Shown piece after piece: positions 8,790-19,900 of a stretch of DNA of 64,000 nt. Each line of letters starts with the position of its first letter. The stretch's first letter is position 1. The notes beneath the pieces were generated by a model. That model had not been told where the DNA came from. It saw nothing but the letters and a program-made list of their open reading frames with translations, and searched no databases. This DNA comes from Kribbella flavida DSM 17836. Lineage in GTDB: Bacteria; Actinomycetota; Actinomycetes; Propionibacteriales; Kribbellaceae. Location of the stretch: contig NC_013729.1 of the NCBI RefSeq assembly GCF_000024345.1, positions 806,001 to 870,000 of the forward strand, read 5' to 3'. A program made the position numbers and the translations under genes.

Positions 8790-10079
8790 TCAGTCCTGGC
8801 GAGTGAACAGGTACTCCGGTGGCAGCTCCGCCAGGTCCGGGCGCTGCTGATGGCCGATGGTGGTCCGGCCCGCGAACCAGCGCCGGCGCCGGCCCGCAAC
8901 AACCAGCCACCCGGCCAGCAGCGCGGTCAGCGCGCCGGCCACCGCGAGCGCTGTCAGCCGCTGCGCGTCCACACCAGCGGAACGCCACCAGGCCGCCGCC
9001 GCGAGCCGCTGCTGGTCGGGAGGCGGTACGGTCATCGGAGGAACCTGCCGCATCCGCGTACCCACCATTCCCTCGGTGACCGCGCGGTACGGATCGATGA
9101 TCCCGGCGCCGTACTGCGTACTGTCGCTGCCGCCGCGGGCGGGACTCGCCGTCGCCGTCAGCCGCTGGACCACCTGCCGCGCGGTGAGTTTCGGCCAGGC
9201 CGCGCGGACCAGGGCCGCCGCCCCGGAGACGAAGGGGGCGGCGTAGCTGGTTCCGTCGACGTAGGCGTGCCCGTGCTGCCGGACCGTCGCCAGCACCGAC
9301 CCGCCAGGCGCCACCAGGTCGACGTAGGGGCCGGTCTGCGAGCCGGACAGACGTGCCCCGGCGTTGTCGATCGCGCCGACTCCGAGGACCCCGGGATAGG
9401 CGGCGGGAAAGGACGGCAGCCGTTCGCCGTCGGTCTGCTGCCGGTTTCCCACGGCGGCAACGACGACCACGTCGCGCTTGACCGCGTACTCGACGGCCTG
9501 TCGCACCGGGGCCTGGTCGCGATCGCCGGACATCGACAGATTGATCACTCGCGCGCCCTGGTCGACGGCGTACCTGATGCCTTTGGCAAGGATCACCGGA
9601 TCGATCAGCTCGGTTCGACCGTTGTCGGCGCTGTCGCGCTCGCTGATCCGGACCGGGAGGATGCGGGCCCCCGGAGCTACGCCGGCGAAACCGATCCCGG
9701 TCGCGGGGCCGGCCGCGATGATGCCGGCGACGCCGGTCCCGTGCGAGACACAGTCGTAGTTGCCGGGCAGGGAGCCGACGAGGTGGAAGTCCCGGCCGCG
9801 CAGAACCTTGCCGGGACGCCGAAGTTGCGGGTGATCGGCGTCGACGCCGGAATCCACCACCGCGACGGTGACGCCGCTGCCGGTGCTGAACGGCCACGCA
9901 CGCTGCGGCTTCAGCAGTTGCTGCGCCCACGGCAGCAGCGACTCCGTGGACCGGCCGGGTTCAGGGTTGGTGCACGCACCGCGGGGTGGCGCCGCCGCGG
10001 CTGGGGCGGCCGCGATCGCCGGCCATCCGGCGGCCAGCGCTCCGGCGGCCAGCGTGCAGACGAAACGACGCGCTGACAT
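8790..10079 (-). CDS. mycP: Type VII secretion mycosin, membrane-anchored subtilisin-like serine protease
   Basis: MycP stabilises the ESX membrane complex and can process secreted substrates. The 429-residue product has an N-terminal signal peptide (about residues 1-30, ending in an Ala-rich stretch). A subtilase domain follows with all three catalytic residues: Asp76 (VVDSG), His113 (SHGTG) and Ser278 (DGTSYAAP). The C-terminal membrane helix (about 385-405) ends in a basic R/W tail. This is the complete mycosin layout. ATG 10079 is chosen because the signal peptide starts there; a GTG three codons upstream is possible. The gene is divergent from the YbaB-WXG-giant operon, with 129 bases between them. 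Confidence 0.95.
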   Translation of the reverse strand: MSARRFVCTLAAGALAAGWPAIAAAPAAAAPPRGACTNPEPGRSTESLLPWAQQLLKPQRAWPFSTGSGVTVAVVDSGVDADHPQLRRPGKVLRGRDFHLVGSLPGNYDCVSHGTGVAGIIAAGPATGIGFAGVAPGARILPVRISERDSADNGRTELIDPVILAKGIRYAVDQGARVINLSMSGDRDQAPVRQAVEYAVKRDVVVVAAVGNRQQTDGERLPSFPAAYPGVLGVGAIDNAGARLSGSQTGPYVDLVAPGGSVLATVRQHGHAYVDGTSYAAPFVSGAAALVRAAWPKLTARQVVQRLTATASPARGGSDSTQYGAGIIDPYRAVTEGMVGTRMRQVPPMTVPPPDQQRLAAAAWWRSAGVDAQRLTALAVAGALTALLAGWLVVAGRRRRWFAGRTTIGHQQRPDLAELPPEYLFTRQD

Positions 10080-10208
10080 GGATCTCACGCGAGGAGCGTC
10101 CCGCACCGCCGGACGGTGAGAGTGCCGGTGACCGGAAGAGGTCAAGGGCCCGGTCGCCCGCCGATCCGCTTCGACACTGGTGCGCACGGGAGTCAGCGAG
10201 GAGGCGGT

Positions 10209-10577
10209 ATGTACGACCAGACCACCGGCCACCAGGCCCTGCCCGAACATCTCCGGGAACTCGAGCGGGACGTGCTGCGGATGCGCCGGACCCTGACCGC
10301 GACGACCGGTTCGGCGGAGTCCGGCGACGGGCTGATCGAGGCGACCGTCGACGTGCACGGCCGGGTGACCGACCTGGTCCTCGACCCCCGGGTCTTCCGG
10401 ACGCCGGACTCCGACGCCCTCGCCGAACAGATTCGGGCCGTCGTCAACGAGGCGGGCGCCGACGCCCAGGAGCGTGCCCGCCACGACCTGACGAAGTTCC
10501 TGCCGCCCGGTGCGGACGAGGCGTTCCTGCCGCTCTTTCGGCCGGTCGACCCAGGCGCCTCCGGAGCGGTTCGGTGA
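10209..10577 (+). CDS. YbaB/EbfC-family protein of the T7SS locus
   Basis: A 122-residue protein with the YbaB/EbfC pattern: an N-terminal helix (ELERDVLRMRRTLT), a beta-hairpin core (DGLIEATVDVHGRVTDLVL) and a long helix with acidic-basic alternation (LAEQIRAVVNEAGADAQERA). YbaB proteins are dimeric nucleoid or DNA-associated proteins. Divergent members are often encoded inside actinobacterial ESX loci, where their role is unclear. ATG 10209 has GAGGAGG upstream; longer in-frame starts lack this. The stop overlaps the next GTG start by four bases (GTGA), so it is coupled to the WXG100-like gene. Confidence 0.8.
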   Translation: MYDQTTGHQALPEHLRELERDVLRMRRTLTATTGSAESGDGLIEATVDVHGRVTDLVLDPRVFRTPDSDALAEQIRAVVNEAGADAQERARHDLTKFLPPGADEAFLPLFRPVDPGASGAVR

Positions 10578-10927
10578 GCCCGGACCCGGCGCCGATCAAT
10601 CTCGGCGGTGTCGGTGACATCGACATCTACCCCGCCGAGACACAGGCCCTGCTGCAGCAGATCCAGCAGGCCGGGGCAACCTTCGCCGCGCGCTGGGCTG
10701 CGCTCGGCCCGGCGATCGCCGAGGACGAGACCAAGGTGGGCACCGGGTTCGACGATCTGAGTACCGCCTTCCGCAACCAGTACAACGAGCTGGCGCCGAA
10801 GCTGGCCGAGCTCTCGAACAACGTGGAAGGCAGTTTCGAGCGAATGGGGGCGTCTGGCCACCGGATCGTCGCCGAGTACCTGGAGCTGAGTCAGCACCAG
10901 GTGGACCAGATGAGAACTCTCGAGTGA
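10574..10927 (+). CDS. WXG100-superfamily (EsxA/EspC-like) protein
   Basis: A 117-residue, all-helical-looking protein with two long amphipathic helices. The first (ETQALLQQIQQAGATFAARW) and the second (FERMGASGHRIVAEYLELSQ) are joined by a central segment (AEDETKVGTGF) where WXG100 proteins carry their turn. A W is present but not an exact W-x-G. GTG 10574 overlaps the preceding stop, and its own stop overlaps the GTG of the giant gene (GTGA, 10924-10927). Three coupled genes therefore lead into the giant. It most likely pairs with the WXG100-like N-terminus of that protein for export; the pairing is inference. Confidence 0.8.
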   Translation: MSPDPAPINLGGVGDIDIYPAETQALLQQIQQAGATFAARWAALGPAIAEDETKVGTGFDDLSTAFRNQYNELAPKLAELSNNVEGSFERMGASGHRIVAEYLELSQHQVDQMRTLE

Positions 10928-13900
10928 TCCCTGAGCCAACCACGGAGTTGTGGCTGTGGCTGCAGCGGTTCTCCGACACCTACCTCTGGCCGCAGGTTGA
11001 CGAGGATGCCGCACAACGGATGGGTGACGCCTACCACGAGCTGGGCGTCGCGCTGCTCGCCACCGTCGACCAGGCCGACGGGGCGAACCAGGCGCTCGAG
11101 GCCGTCTGGCGGGACGTCTCCGCGATCCTGTACCGGCGCGGTGTCGACAGTGCGTTGAACGTCGACGGCTACCGGCAGGTCGTCGCGTCGTTCGAGGACA
11201 TGGCGATGCTGTGCCACGACCTCGCGCGCCACGTCGGCCAGCTGAAGCACCAGATTTACTCCGAGCTGATCCTGAACGCCCTGTACTTCGCAGCCACCTT
11301 CGCACTTCCGCCAGGCATCGGCGACATCCTGAGGTTCCGGCTGGTCGCGTCGCTGGCGACCAGGATCAGCACCATGATCCGGACGGCAGCCGGCCTGGTC
11401 CAGCAAGGTGCTGCCCGAGGCGGCTCGGCGGTTGGCCGGGTGATGTTCGGCGTTGCCCACGAGGCCGGCGAAGGCGCGCTGGCCGATCGCATCGCCCAGA
11501 CCTTGGACAAGCAGAAGGGTTTCCGCACGGAGTACGACAACAAGCAGACCTTGGTGAGCGCCGGGGCCGAGGTGATCGGCAGCGGGCTGAGCCGGGCGGT
11601 CAGCCCGGTAGGCCGGGTCGGGTCGGTGCCCGCGACGGCAGTGGCCAACGCTCTCGGTCTGGGGGATCGGTGGACGAAGGTCGCGCAGCAGACCGGTCAC
11701 GGCTTCATCGTGAACGGCCTGACTTCACCGGTCGGCGGGACGACGGCGCAGGCTATCGCCGACGGCAAGTTGCACGAGGTCACGCCGGGCAAGCTCCTCC
11801 AGGCCATCGGCGAACAAGGCATCGTCGCCGGTGCCCTCGGGGCGACCCGGCCGGTCTCCGTGCACTCCGGGGACGCGCTCGGGCAGCGCTGGCTGGCCGG
11901 CGCCAAGAACATGTTCCCGTCGTCGACGCACACTCCGACATTGCCCCTGGCCGGCGACCCACCGGGGACGCCGCCGACCTCCACGACTCCCGGTGGCCCG
12001 ACCGACCTGGCTGGGAAGCGACCACTCGGACCGGCTGCTCAAGACACCTCCGTCGGCGCCGAGCCGCCGGGCAGGCCCCCTGTGACCGGCTCCGGCAGTG
12101 GCGCTGGAGGCCCGGGTATCTCCGGTGCACAAGGATCGGCCGACGGCGCTCCGGCCGGTGACCGCGGACAGGCCGGCAGCGGGACGTCACACGCCGGCGG
12201 CAATGACTCGCGCGTCGGCCAGGTCGACCGGGCGGGCGCTGCCACCGAACAACTTCCGGCGAACGAGCATGTCGTAGCTCCGGGCGAACATCACCACACC
12301 ACCGGTCAGCCGGACTTCTCCCCGGCCCAGGACCTCGCTAACTCCGGTGACGCCAGCAGTGACGACGCCTCTGACAGCGGCTTGGGCGGGATGCGGCCTC
12401 CGACCGCTGCTGCCGGTCTGTCCGGCTCATCCAGTGTGCCGGGTGCTGCCGTGCCGCCCGCAGGCACCTCCGTCGGATCTGGGGTTGCCGCCGGGGAACT
12501 CGGCCCGTCCGGCCACCACGGCGGTACACCCGCGCAGTCGCCCGCGCACAGCGCATCCGGGGCCTCCCAGACCGCCCCCAGCGCGCAGGCGCAGCCGGGT
12601 TCGTCGGCTTCCCCGGGCGCTCATGGACAGCCAGGTGGGCAAGGCGTGCTTGCTGCCTCGCAGGCGGGCTCCGGTGCGGCGGCTTCAGGTGCGGCCCCCG
12701 CGCCCGCTGGTTCGAGCGGGCCTGGCTCGAGTGGCCCAGCGCCCGGTGCCTCCGCTCCCGGTGCGGCGTCTGCTGGGTCGACACCAGCTGCCACGCCGTC
12801 CGGTGGGACAGGATCGTCGACCACCTCGCCCGGAGCAGGACCTTCTGCGGCATCGTCGAGCGGGCCGGGAGCGGCTTCGAATTCGTCCAGTGGCGCGTCG
12901 TCCAGCAGTGCTGCCAGGGCGGGTGCGGGGCAGCCAGTGGTCGGTAAGGATTCGGCGGAAGCTGCGTCCGCAAAGCGCAGGTCCGGTCAGGACGCAATCT
13001 CCGGGTCGCCCGAGGAGCATGAGACATCATCTGTCGCGGCATCGGCGAGTGCTGCCGCGACACAAGGCCTCCAGAGCGTTGGCTCGGCGGCCGAGGGCCC
13101 TACCCCCAGCCTGGGAGCAGAACCGGTCAACGATGCGACGGCGGTCCGCAACGGCTTGAGGGAACAGCCCGGCGGTATCTCCCCGCTGACCGCTGCTCCG
13201 GCAGGTGCGCCCAGCTCGGTGGAGAACGGGATGGCGATTCTGGGCGTGGTCGGTCCTTCGGCGCCACCAGTCCTCGCACCGGCGCCGGCCGCGAAGCCGC
13301 CACCGGTTCACGCGCACGCGGGCGCACCGCGGCCACACCGTGCGGATGGGTCGCGAGGGTCCACCCGGAACGGCTCCGGCAGCGGCGGGTCCGGAACGGA
13401 CGGCGATGCCGACGCTCGCGACGTCGAGGCCGCACGTGGCAAGCCGGGGCCCGAGGAGATGCCCGCCGGCGACCGGTCCGCGCGGTCAACGAAGGCGCAC
13501 GATGAGGCACCGGACGTCGAGGCGGCGAAGGTCCTGCCTCCGCCCGGTCGGACCGGTCCGCCGATCGGCGGGGCGCAGGACCAGCTGCCGGCCGCGGTTC
13601 CTCCCGGTGCGGGGGATGGGGTGGTTGGGGACGTGGTGGTCCCAGGGGTGCCGGGGACCGCGTCGGAGTTCGTACCGGCGGCTCTGGATGCGTTGGTGGC
13701 GGCAATCAACGCGCGAGAGCCGAACGGGGAGCTGACCGCGGCGGCCGTGGCGCTGCGGACCAAGTACTACCGGCGGCCAGGCACCGGGAGATACGTGGGC
13801 GTAGTCGCCCGCCGGTCCAAGCGCGGCAAGTTCGTGGCGACCGACGCGGCCGGCCGGCGGGTGCCGGTGCCGCTGCCCGTACTGCACCAGTCACCGACGA

Positions 13901-16900
13901 CCGGGGAGTTCACCCGAGTGGAGGTGATCGCAGGGCGCACGCTCGGAGAGCCGATCCACGTTCCGTTCAGCAGCCCGTTGCTGAAGGCAACTCAAGCTCT
14001 GCTCGACGGACTGCAGGCGACGATCGACACCTGGATGCGCAGTCGTGGGTTGCCGCAGAAGGCGACACCCGAGCGAGTGGTCACGGAGGCCGAGCGGGCC
14101 GCGCTGGCTGAGCTGACCCCCGCGGAACTGGCCGAACTCGAGGACCAGCTCACGCGGCCACCCGCGAAGTACCCCGTCCAGCATCCGTCCCGTACCGGCG
14201 AGTCGCTCGGCGAGGACTTCGCGAAGTCGATGCTGCACTGGCTGGGGTCGAAGTACCCGGGCCAGGAGGTGCATCGGGTCTTCCTGGAGCTCAGCGGCGC
14301 GCACACGTTCGACCAGGTCTACGTGCGGATCGACCCGGAAACCCGCGCGGTGCTCGGCTTCGCGATCATCGAGGCGAAGAGCGTGAACGGTGACCTGGGG
14401 CATCGGCGGGGTGCGCTCGGCAACGTCTACCAGCAGGGCCATCCGGCGTACGTCCGGGCGATCTTGTCGATGATGGCCGGGCGGGACGAGCGGGTGGCGG
14501 TGCTGGACAGCTTCGCCACCGAACAAGTCGTGGTGCCGACCCACCCCGACTACGACGGCCCCGCGAAGTACACGTTCCGGCCGGTTCGCCCGCAGGTCGC
14601 CGCGGCGCTCGGCGACAGCAAGGAACTCTCCGCGGCCATCGAGGGCGCGATGGCGGAGCAGGCGCTCGAGTACTACGTGGTGCGCGCGCAGGTCGAGGTC
14701 GACGCAGGGGTGGTCAAGCCGGCGGGGATGGAGATCACCCAGTACGACATGGGCCGCGGTGCCGGTCCGATGACCGCTGGTCCGGGTCCCGGTGAACAAC
14801 TGCCGACTGACGGTCCCGGCGGCGCCTCGCAGCCTGCCGGTGACCACGAGCCGGGCGGGACGCGACCTGTCGAGGCGGACGACAGTGCAGAGGCCGGGCC
14901 CGAGGAGTCGGTGAGGGGGCCGGGCGACTCGGACCCTGTGAGGGTGACCCAGAAGTCGCCGGATCAGCAGGCGGAATCGGCCGCGCCGCCGCGAGACGGC
15001 GAACGGCCGAGCAGCCCGTCGGGCGACGTGGGGCTGCGGTCCGCTCGTGCATCGGCGTCTGAGTCCGCGAGCAGGGTCGCGAAATCATCGCCCGCGCGAA
15101 GGGGCGCGCAGTCATCGGTAGCTGAGCAAGAGCCCGCGCCGAAGCAGCCCGGACCGCTCGGCGCCGAGCGCCCGGGCGCGATCGGCCCGGACTTCTTCCC
15201 GGAGCGGGTGATCGTGCAGGACAAGCCGAGTGAGTCGTCGCGGGCGTCCGACGGTGGACCCGGCCGCGCGCCCTCAGGACCAGCGGGCCGGGGGCCTCGT
15301 GGTTCGGCCCGACCGCCTTCACCGGGGGCCGGCTCCGGAGCTTCGCCGGGGACCGGTCCAGCCGGCTCCGGCCGTCCGCAACGAGGTGCTTCCAGCGGTT
15401 CCGAGCGGGTGATCTGGACGGGAGGCGCTGGTTCTGCCAGCGCGAGTCGCGTCGCCGCCAACGCCACCGAATCGCGGGACGGCGAACCGCGCCGCACACC
15501 GACCGATCGCGCACCGACCACCGAGCGGTCCGCCGCTGCGGTTGCCCCGCACGGTGCGGTGACCAGTGCGACGTCGCTTGACGGTGAGCGGGAGCCGGCT
15601 GGCGGGCCGAATTCCGGGCCGGAGGCGGCGACCGGTGCCGGCCCTGACGGCCCGCCGCCGAATCCGCCGACCAATCCCCCGCCGACGGATCCGCCGCCGA
15701 CAGATCCCCCTCCGACGGACCCGCCGCCGGGCGATCCTCCCGGTGCGGAGCCGCCGGGGGCCGAACCGCCGGACGGTGATCCCTCCGGCTCACAGTCCGG
15801 GGACCAGTTCGATCACCGGGCGGCCGGGCGCTGGCTGGAGCGGTTCGTGCCGGGGTGGATTCTGGTCAGCGTCGAGTCGGGCAAGGCGATGATGCGGCCC
15901 GATGTGCAGGGTGCGGCGCGGCTTCTGGAAGTTGTTGATGAAGGCAACGGGGTGTACCGGGTCCAAACCCGCGACGACCGAACCTTCCGGTTCGTCAAGC
16001 ACGTCGGTCCGCTGGAGGACGGCCTCGTCGCGAAGTACGTCGCGGTACCGGGGGTGATGCCGACCGCCGAGGTGACGTTGTCGGACCGGCTGAGTTTGGA
16101 CGAGGTCGCACCGGTGCTCGCGCGGGTGCTGGCCGAGACGGCGGCGGCAAGTCTGAGGCCGACCGAGGCCCAGTTGGCCGGTCGCCAGGAACACAAGGTC
16201 TTCTCGCCCGTCAGCAATCCTCGACGCAGTCCCGGGCTGACGGCCGAGGATCACGGTGACCTCGCGGAGCTCCAGCAGCGCGCCTTCGAGCACGAGCAGC
16301 GGTCCGCCGTACGCCGTCGGAGCGTTCGGCGGGCGCTGGCCGGCCTGATCGCCGGGATGAGCTTGGGCGAGGCACAGCCGAACGCGAAAGTCCTGCGGGC
16401 GCTGGCCGGGCCGGACTCGGAGGCGCTGGCGAACCGCTTCCAGGACCGCCGTCCGGCCAAGGACGACCGGGTTTCGGCGTCCACCTACCTGGCCAAGGTA
16501 GCCCGGGGCTCGGGCTGGTCCGCGGTGGTCATCGGGACGGCCGCTTACCTGGACGGTGGCCTGGCGGCCGGGATCGGGCTGGCCGTGCCCACTCTGATCA
16601 ACTCGCTGGCCGGCGCGTTCGCCGAACGCTGGCTGGATGCGAAGAAGGAGGCGGCCAGGCAGCCGGCCTACGACGCGGACCGGCGGCGACGGGAACAGGA
16701 CCATCCCGGCCTGAAGGGGTTGCTGGACGGCAGGTCGGACCGCCGGGCAAGCGCCGACGGCACGTCGGCGCGAGCGACCGGTCAAGGCAACTACTTCGTC
16801 CGTCACCTGGCTCCGGCGGTGCCGGCGGCAGCGGCGGCCGGTGTGCTGAGCCTGGTGGGCGTCCCGGCGATGCCGGCCATGGTGGTGATCGGCGTCTCGA

Positions 16901-19900
16901 CGCTCACCAAAGCGATCGCCGAACGGCTGGTCGACATGAAGAAGTTCGATTTCCGGCTGGCCCGGGTGCACGCGACCGTGAGCGCTCAGCTTGCGCACAG
17001 TTCGTCGCTGCAGAACCAGTTGGTCGCGCTGCTGCAGGACTACCAGCAACGGCTGGACCGGCTGCACTCGGTGATGTCGGGAGCGCAGTCCGGCAGCCGG
17101 CCGGAAACCGGCGACCAGCGACCCGCTGTCGAGTCCCCGGGCATGCCGCCGCTGTGGCTGCACGCCGCCGCTCAAGGTATCGACAACGTCGCCGCGGCAG
17201 GCCGGCGAGTGGCGATGCCGAAACCACAGGTCGTCGACAACGATCCCACCGAGTTCGCGCGTCACGTCAGTCAGCAGCTGGAAGGCATCATCAACGCCGT
17301 CGGCCCGGCGGTCATCGGTGGGGTGCTCGGTGCCCTGGGCGACAAGTTCTTCACGAACCGCGAGGAGCGCGCCAGCGATGACCAGAAGAACTGGGACCAC
17401 TTGCAACGCGAGGCCCGGCGTGGCCAGGCGCTGCTGCAGGAGCTCGAGGCGCCGCTGGTCGAGCTGGGGCAGCTGCTCGACAATCTCGAGCAGCTGATCG
17501 GTGCCGAGCACCCAGGATCGGTCCCTGCCCTGGCCGACCGGGTGACCGATCGTGCGGCGCTGCCGAAGCCACCGTCCCTTCCCGCCGGCCGGCGTCCCGG
17601 TGGCCAGTCGCCGTTCTGGGTCTACGGGGCACAGGTGGCGGCTGCGGCCGTTGGTGGTGCCCTCGGCGTCGTCGTCCTGGACGAGGTCTTCGACCTGGAC
17701 GATCTGGCCGTCTCCTTGACGTTGGCCGGCGCGCTGGCCGGACTGACGGGTACGCCGTTCGCGCGGTACCTGTTTCGGCGCGCCGAGCTGACCCGCAAGG
17801 AGCAACTCGCCGAAGACTTCGCCAAGCAGGCGGTCGACGTCTCGCAGCTCACCGAACAGAGCGCGATCGGGAAGTACCTGATCCAGCAGTTGCGACACCA
17901 GGCCGACCGACTGGCCGAGCTCCGGAACCCGGCCACCCGGGCGGCCTCGGACGTGACGCCGACCGATCCCGACTACACCGACCGGGTCCGGGCGGCGATC
18001 CGGCGGGCCCACCTCGAAAACCTTCCACCCGGTGGGACGGAGTCGACGGAGAACTTCGGGATCCGCGCCCACCGGGTCGCGGCGCTGGCCCGGATCGATC
18101 GGCTGGCCGCAGCCGTGGACTGGCGTACCGCAGACGACCCGAACAGCGCCGAAGCCGCGGCGGCCCGGTCGAGGCTCGCGCACGCGATCGCCTTGTACGA
18201 GCAGATCGCCGGCACCGACGGCTCCACCAAGGCCTTCCCGGACCCCGCGGCGGAGTCACCGTCGAGCGGGCGCCGGCTGACCGGCGGTCCGACCGACCAA
18301 GTCCGGGCCGGAGTTGCCCAGGCGATCGGCCTGCTGCTGTCGGAACCGGCCGGCAAGCCGCTGCTGGTCCAGCGGCTGAAGGTACTCGAGGAGATCGCGC
18401 AGGCAGCAGACGCGGTCGACCAGCACGCCGACCACCGCCGTACCGGCCGGGGGACTGCCGCCTCGTACGCGTTGATGCAGGAGGAGCTGGCTGCGAAGAT
18501 CGCGGCGTACGAAAGTCTGGCGCTGGAAGCCGGCGTCCCCGGCGGCCTGCCCCGTCCCGCTCTCAGCCCAACCGAGGGTGAACCACCCACCGGCACGCCT
18601 GCACCGGATGGCGTCCCCACCACCCCATCGCCCCTGCCGAGCGGTCCGCCGCCGGCCGGCTCGGCGCCGGGCGCCGAGCGGCTCGGCCAGGTCGGCGACA
18701 CCGTCGTCGTAAAGGTCGGGCCCGACGGCGAACTCGGCGGGCTGCCCGCCGGGCTTGTGGATGATCCGCAGGCGCTGGGCGTGTTGCAGGACAGGTGGGG
18801 TGAGCTGACGCGCGCCGGCTACGTCGTCGAGGTCACCGTGACCCGGGTCGCTCGGCCGGCGCCCTCGGCGGACCCGTTGCGGTTCTCGGTGCGGGTCACC
18901 GATCCCGACAGCAAGATCCCGGCGGAGTCGCTCGACACCTATGGTCCGGCGACGGCCGGCGGCCTCGTCCGCGTCATGGTCACCGATCAGCAGACGGCGC
19001 CCGGCCGCCACCGCGCCGCCGCTGCAGACTCCGAGCAGGCCGCTGCCGCTCCGGTGGACGATCGGAGCACGATCGCCCGGGCGCTGAATCCGGTGCCGGC
19101 GACGCCGGTCGTACAGGTGCGGCAAGGGTTCGATTCGGTCGGTCGCAGGATCGATGGTGGGCTCGACGCCGGTCAGGTGTTCTCCTCCGAGCACCGGAAC
19201 CGGGCGGAGTGGAGCTTCGGCGAGCCTGGGCGGCCGGACCGGGCAGTACTGGAGTTGCGCGAGGTCAAACCGCCGCCGCCGTCGTACGACGATCACGCGC
19301 GGCCGATTCCGGCCCGGCGGCGGGTGCCGTTCGACTGGGCGTTCGGGCACCAAGCGGCTCGGGTGCTTCCGCCGGGGATCGGCGTGCCGGTCGAGGCGAT
19401 GACCCGGCTGGAGCTTCGGCTGCAGGAACTGATCAGTTCCGGACATTCGATCAGCGTGACGTTCACCACGGGCCAGAAGGTGGCCGACGGTCGACCGCTG
19501 GTGGTCGAGCTGCAGGTCACCGAACCGGCCGGCGGGCGGACCGTCCGGTACGACGGCCGCTCCGTGGCCGAGGCCGTGGATGCCCTCGGCAAGCATGCCG
19601 CCGAGGCCCCTCCCGGCCGGCCGCGCCGGCGGCCGGAGGGTGGCCACACCGTCGGCGCGCCGGCGATCCCCGGCACCTTCACCGCCACCGGCCGTCCGGC
19701 CGAGCAGGCGGATCTGACCGTTGCCGAGGTGCTGGCGGCCGTGGGCCAGGTGCAGGAGTCCGATCTGGGCGGGCTGATCACCGATGCGCCGTCGGTGCTT
19801 GTCGATCCTGCGACCGGTCTGCCGACGGCTGTCGTAGTACAGACAGTCTCGGGTGAGCATCACTTCACGGTGGACCTCGGGCCGGTGGCGCCGAACAAAG

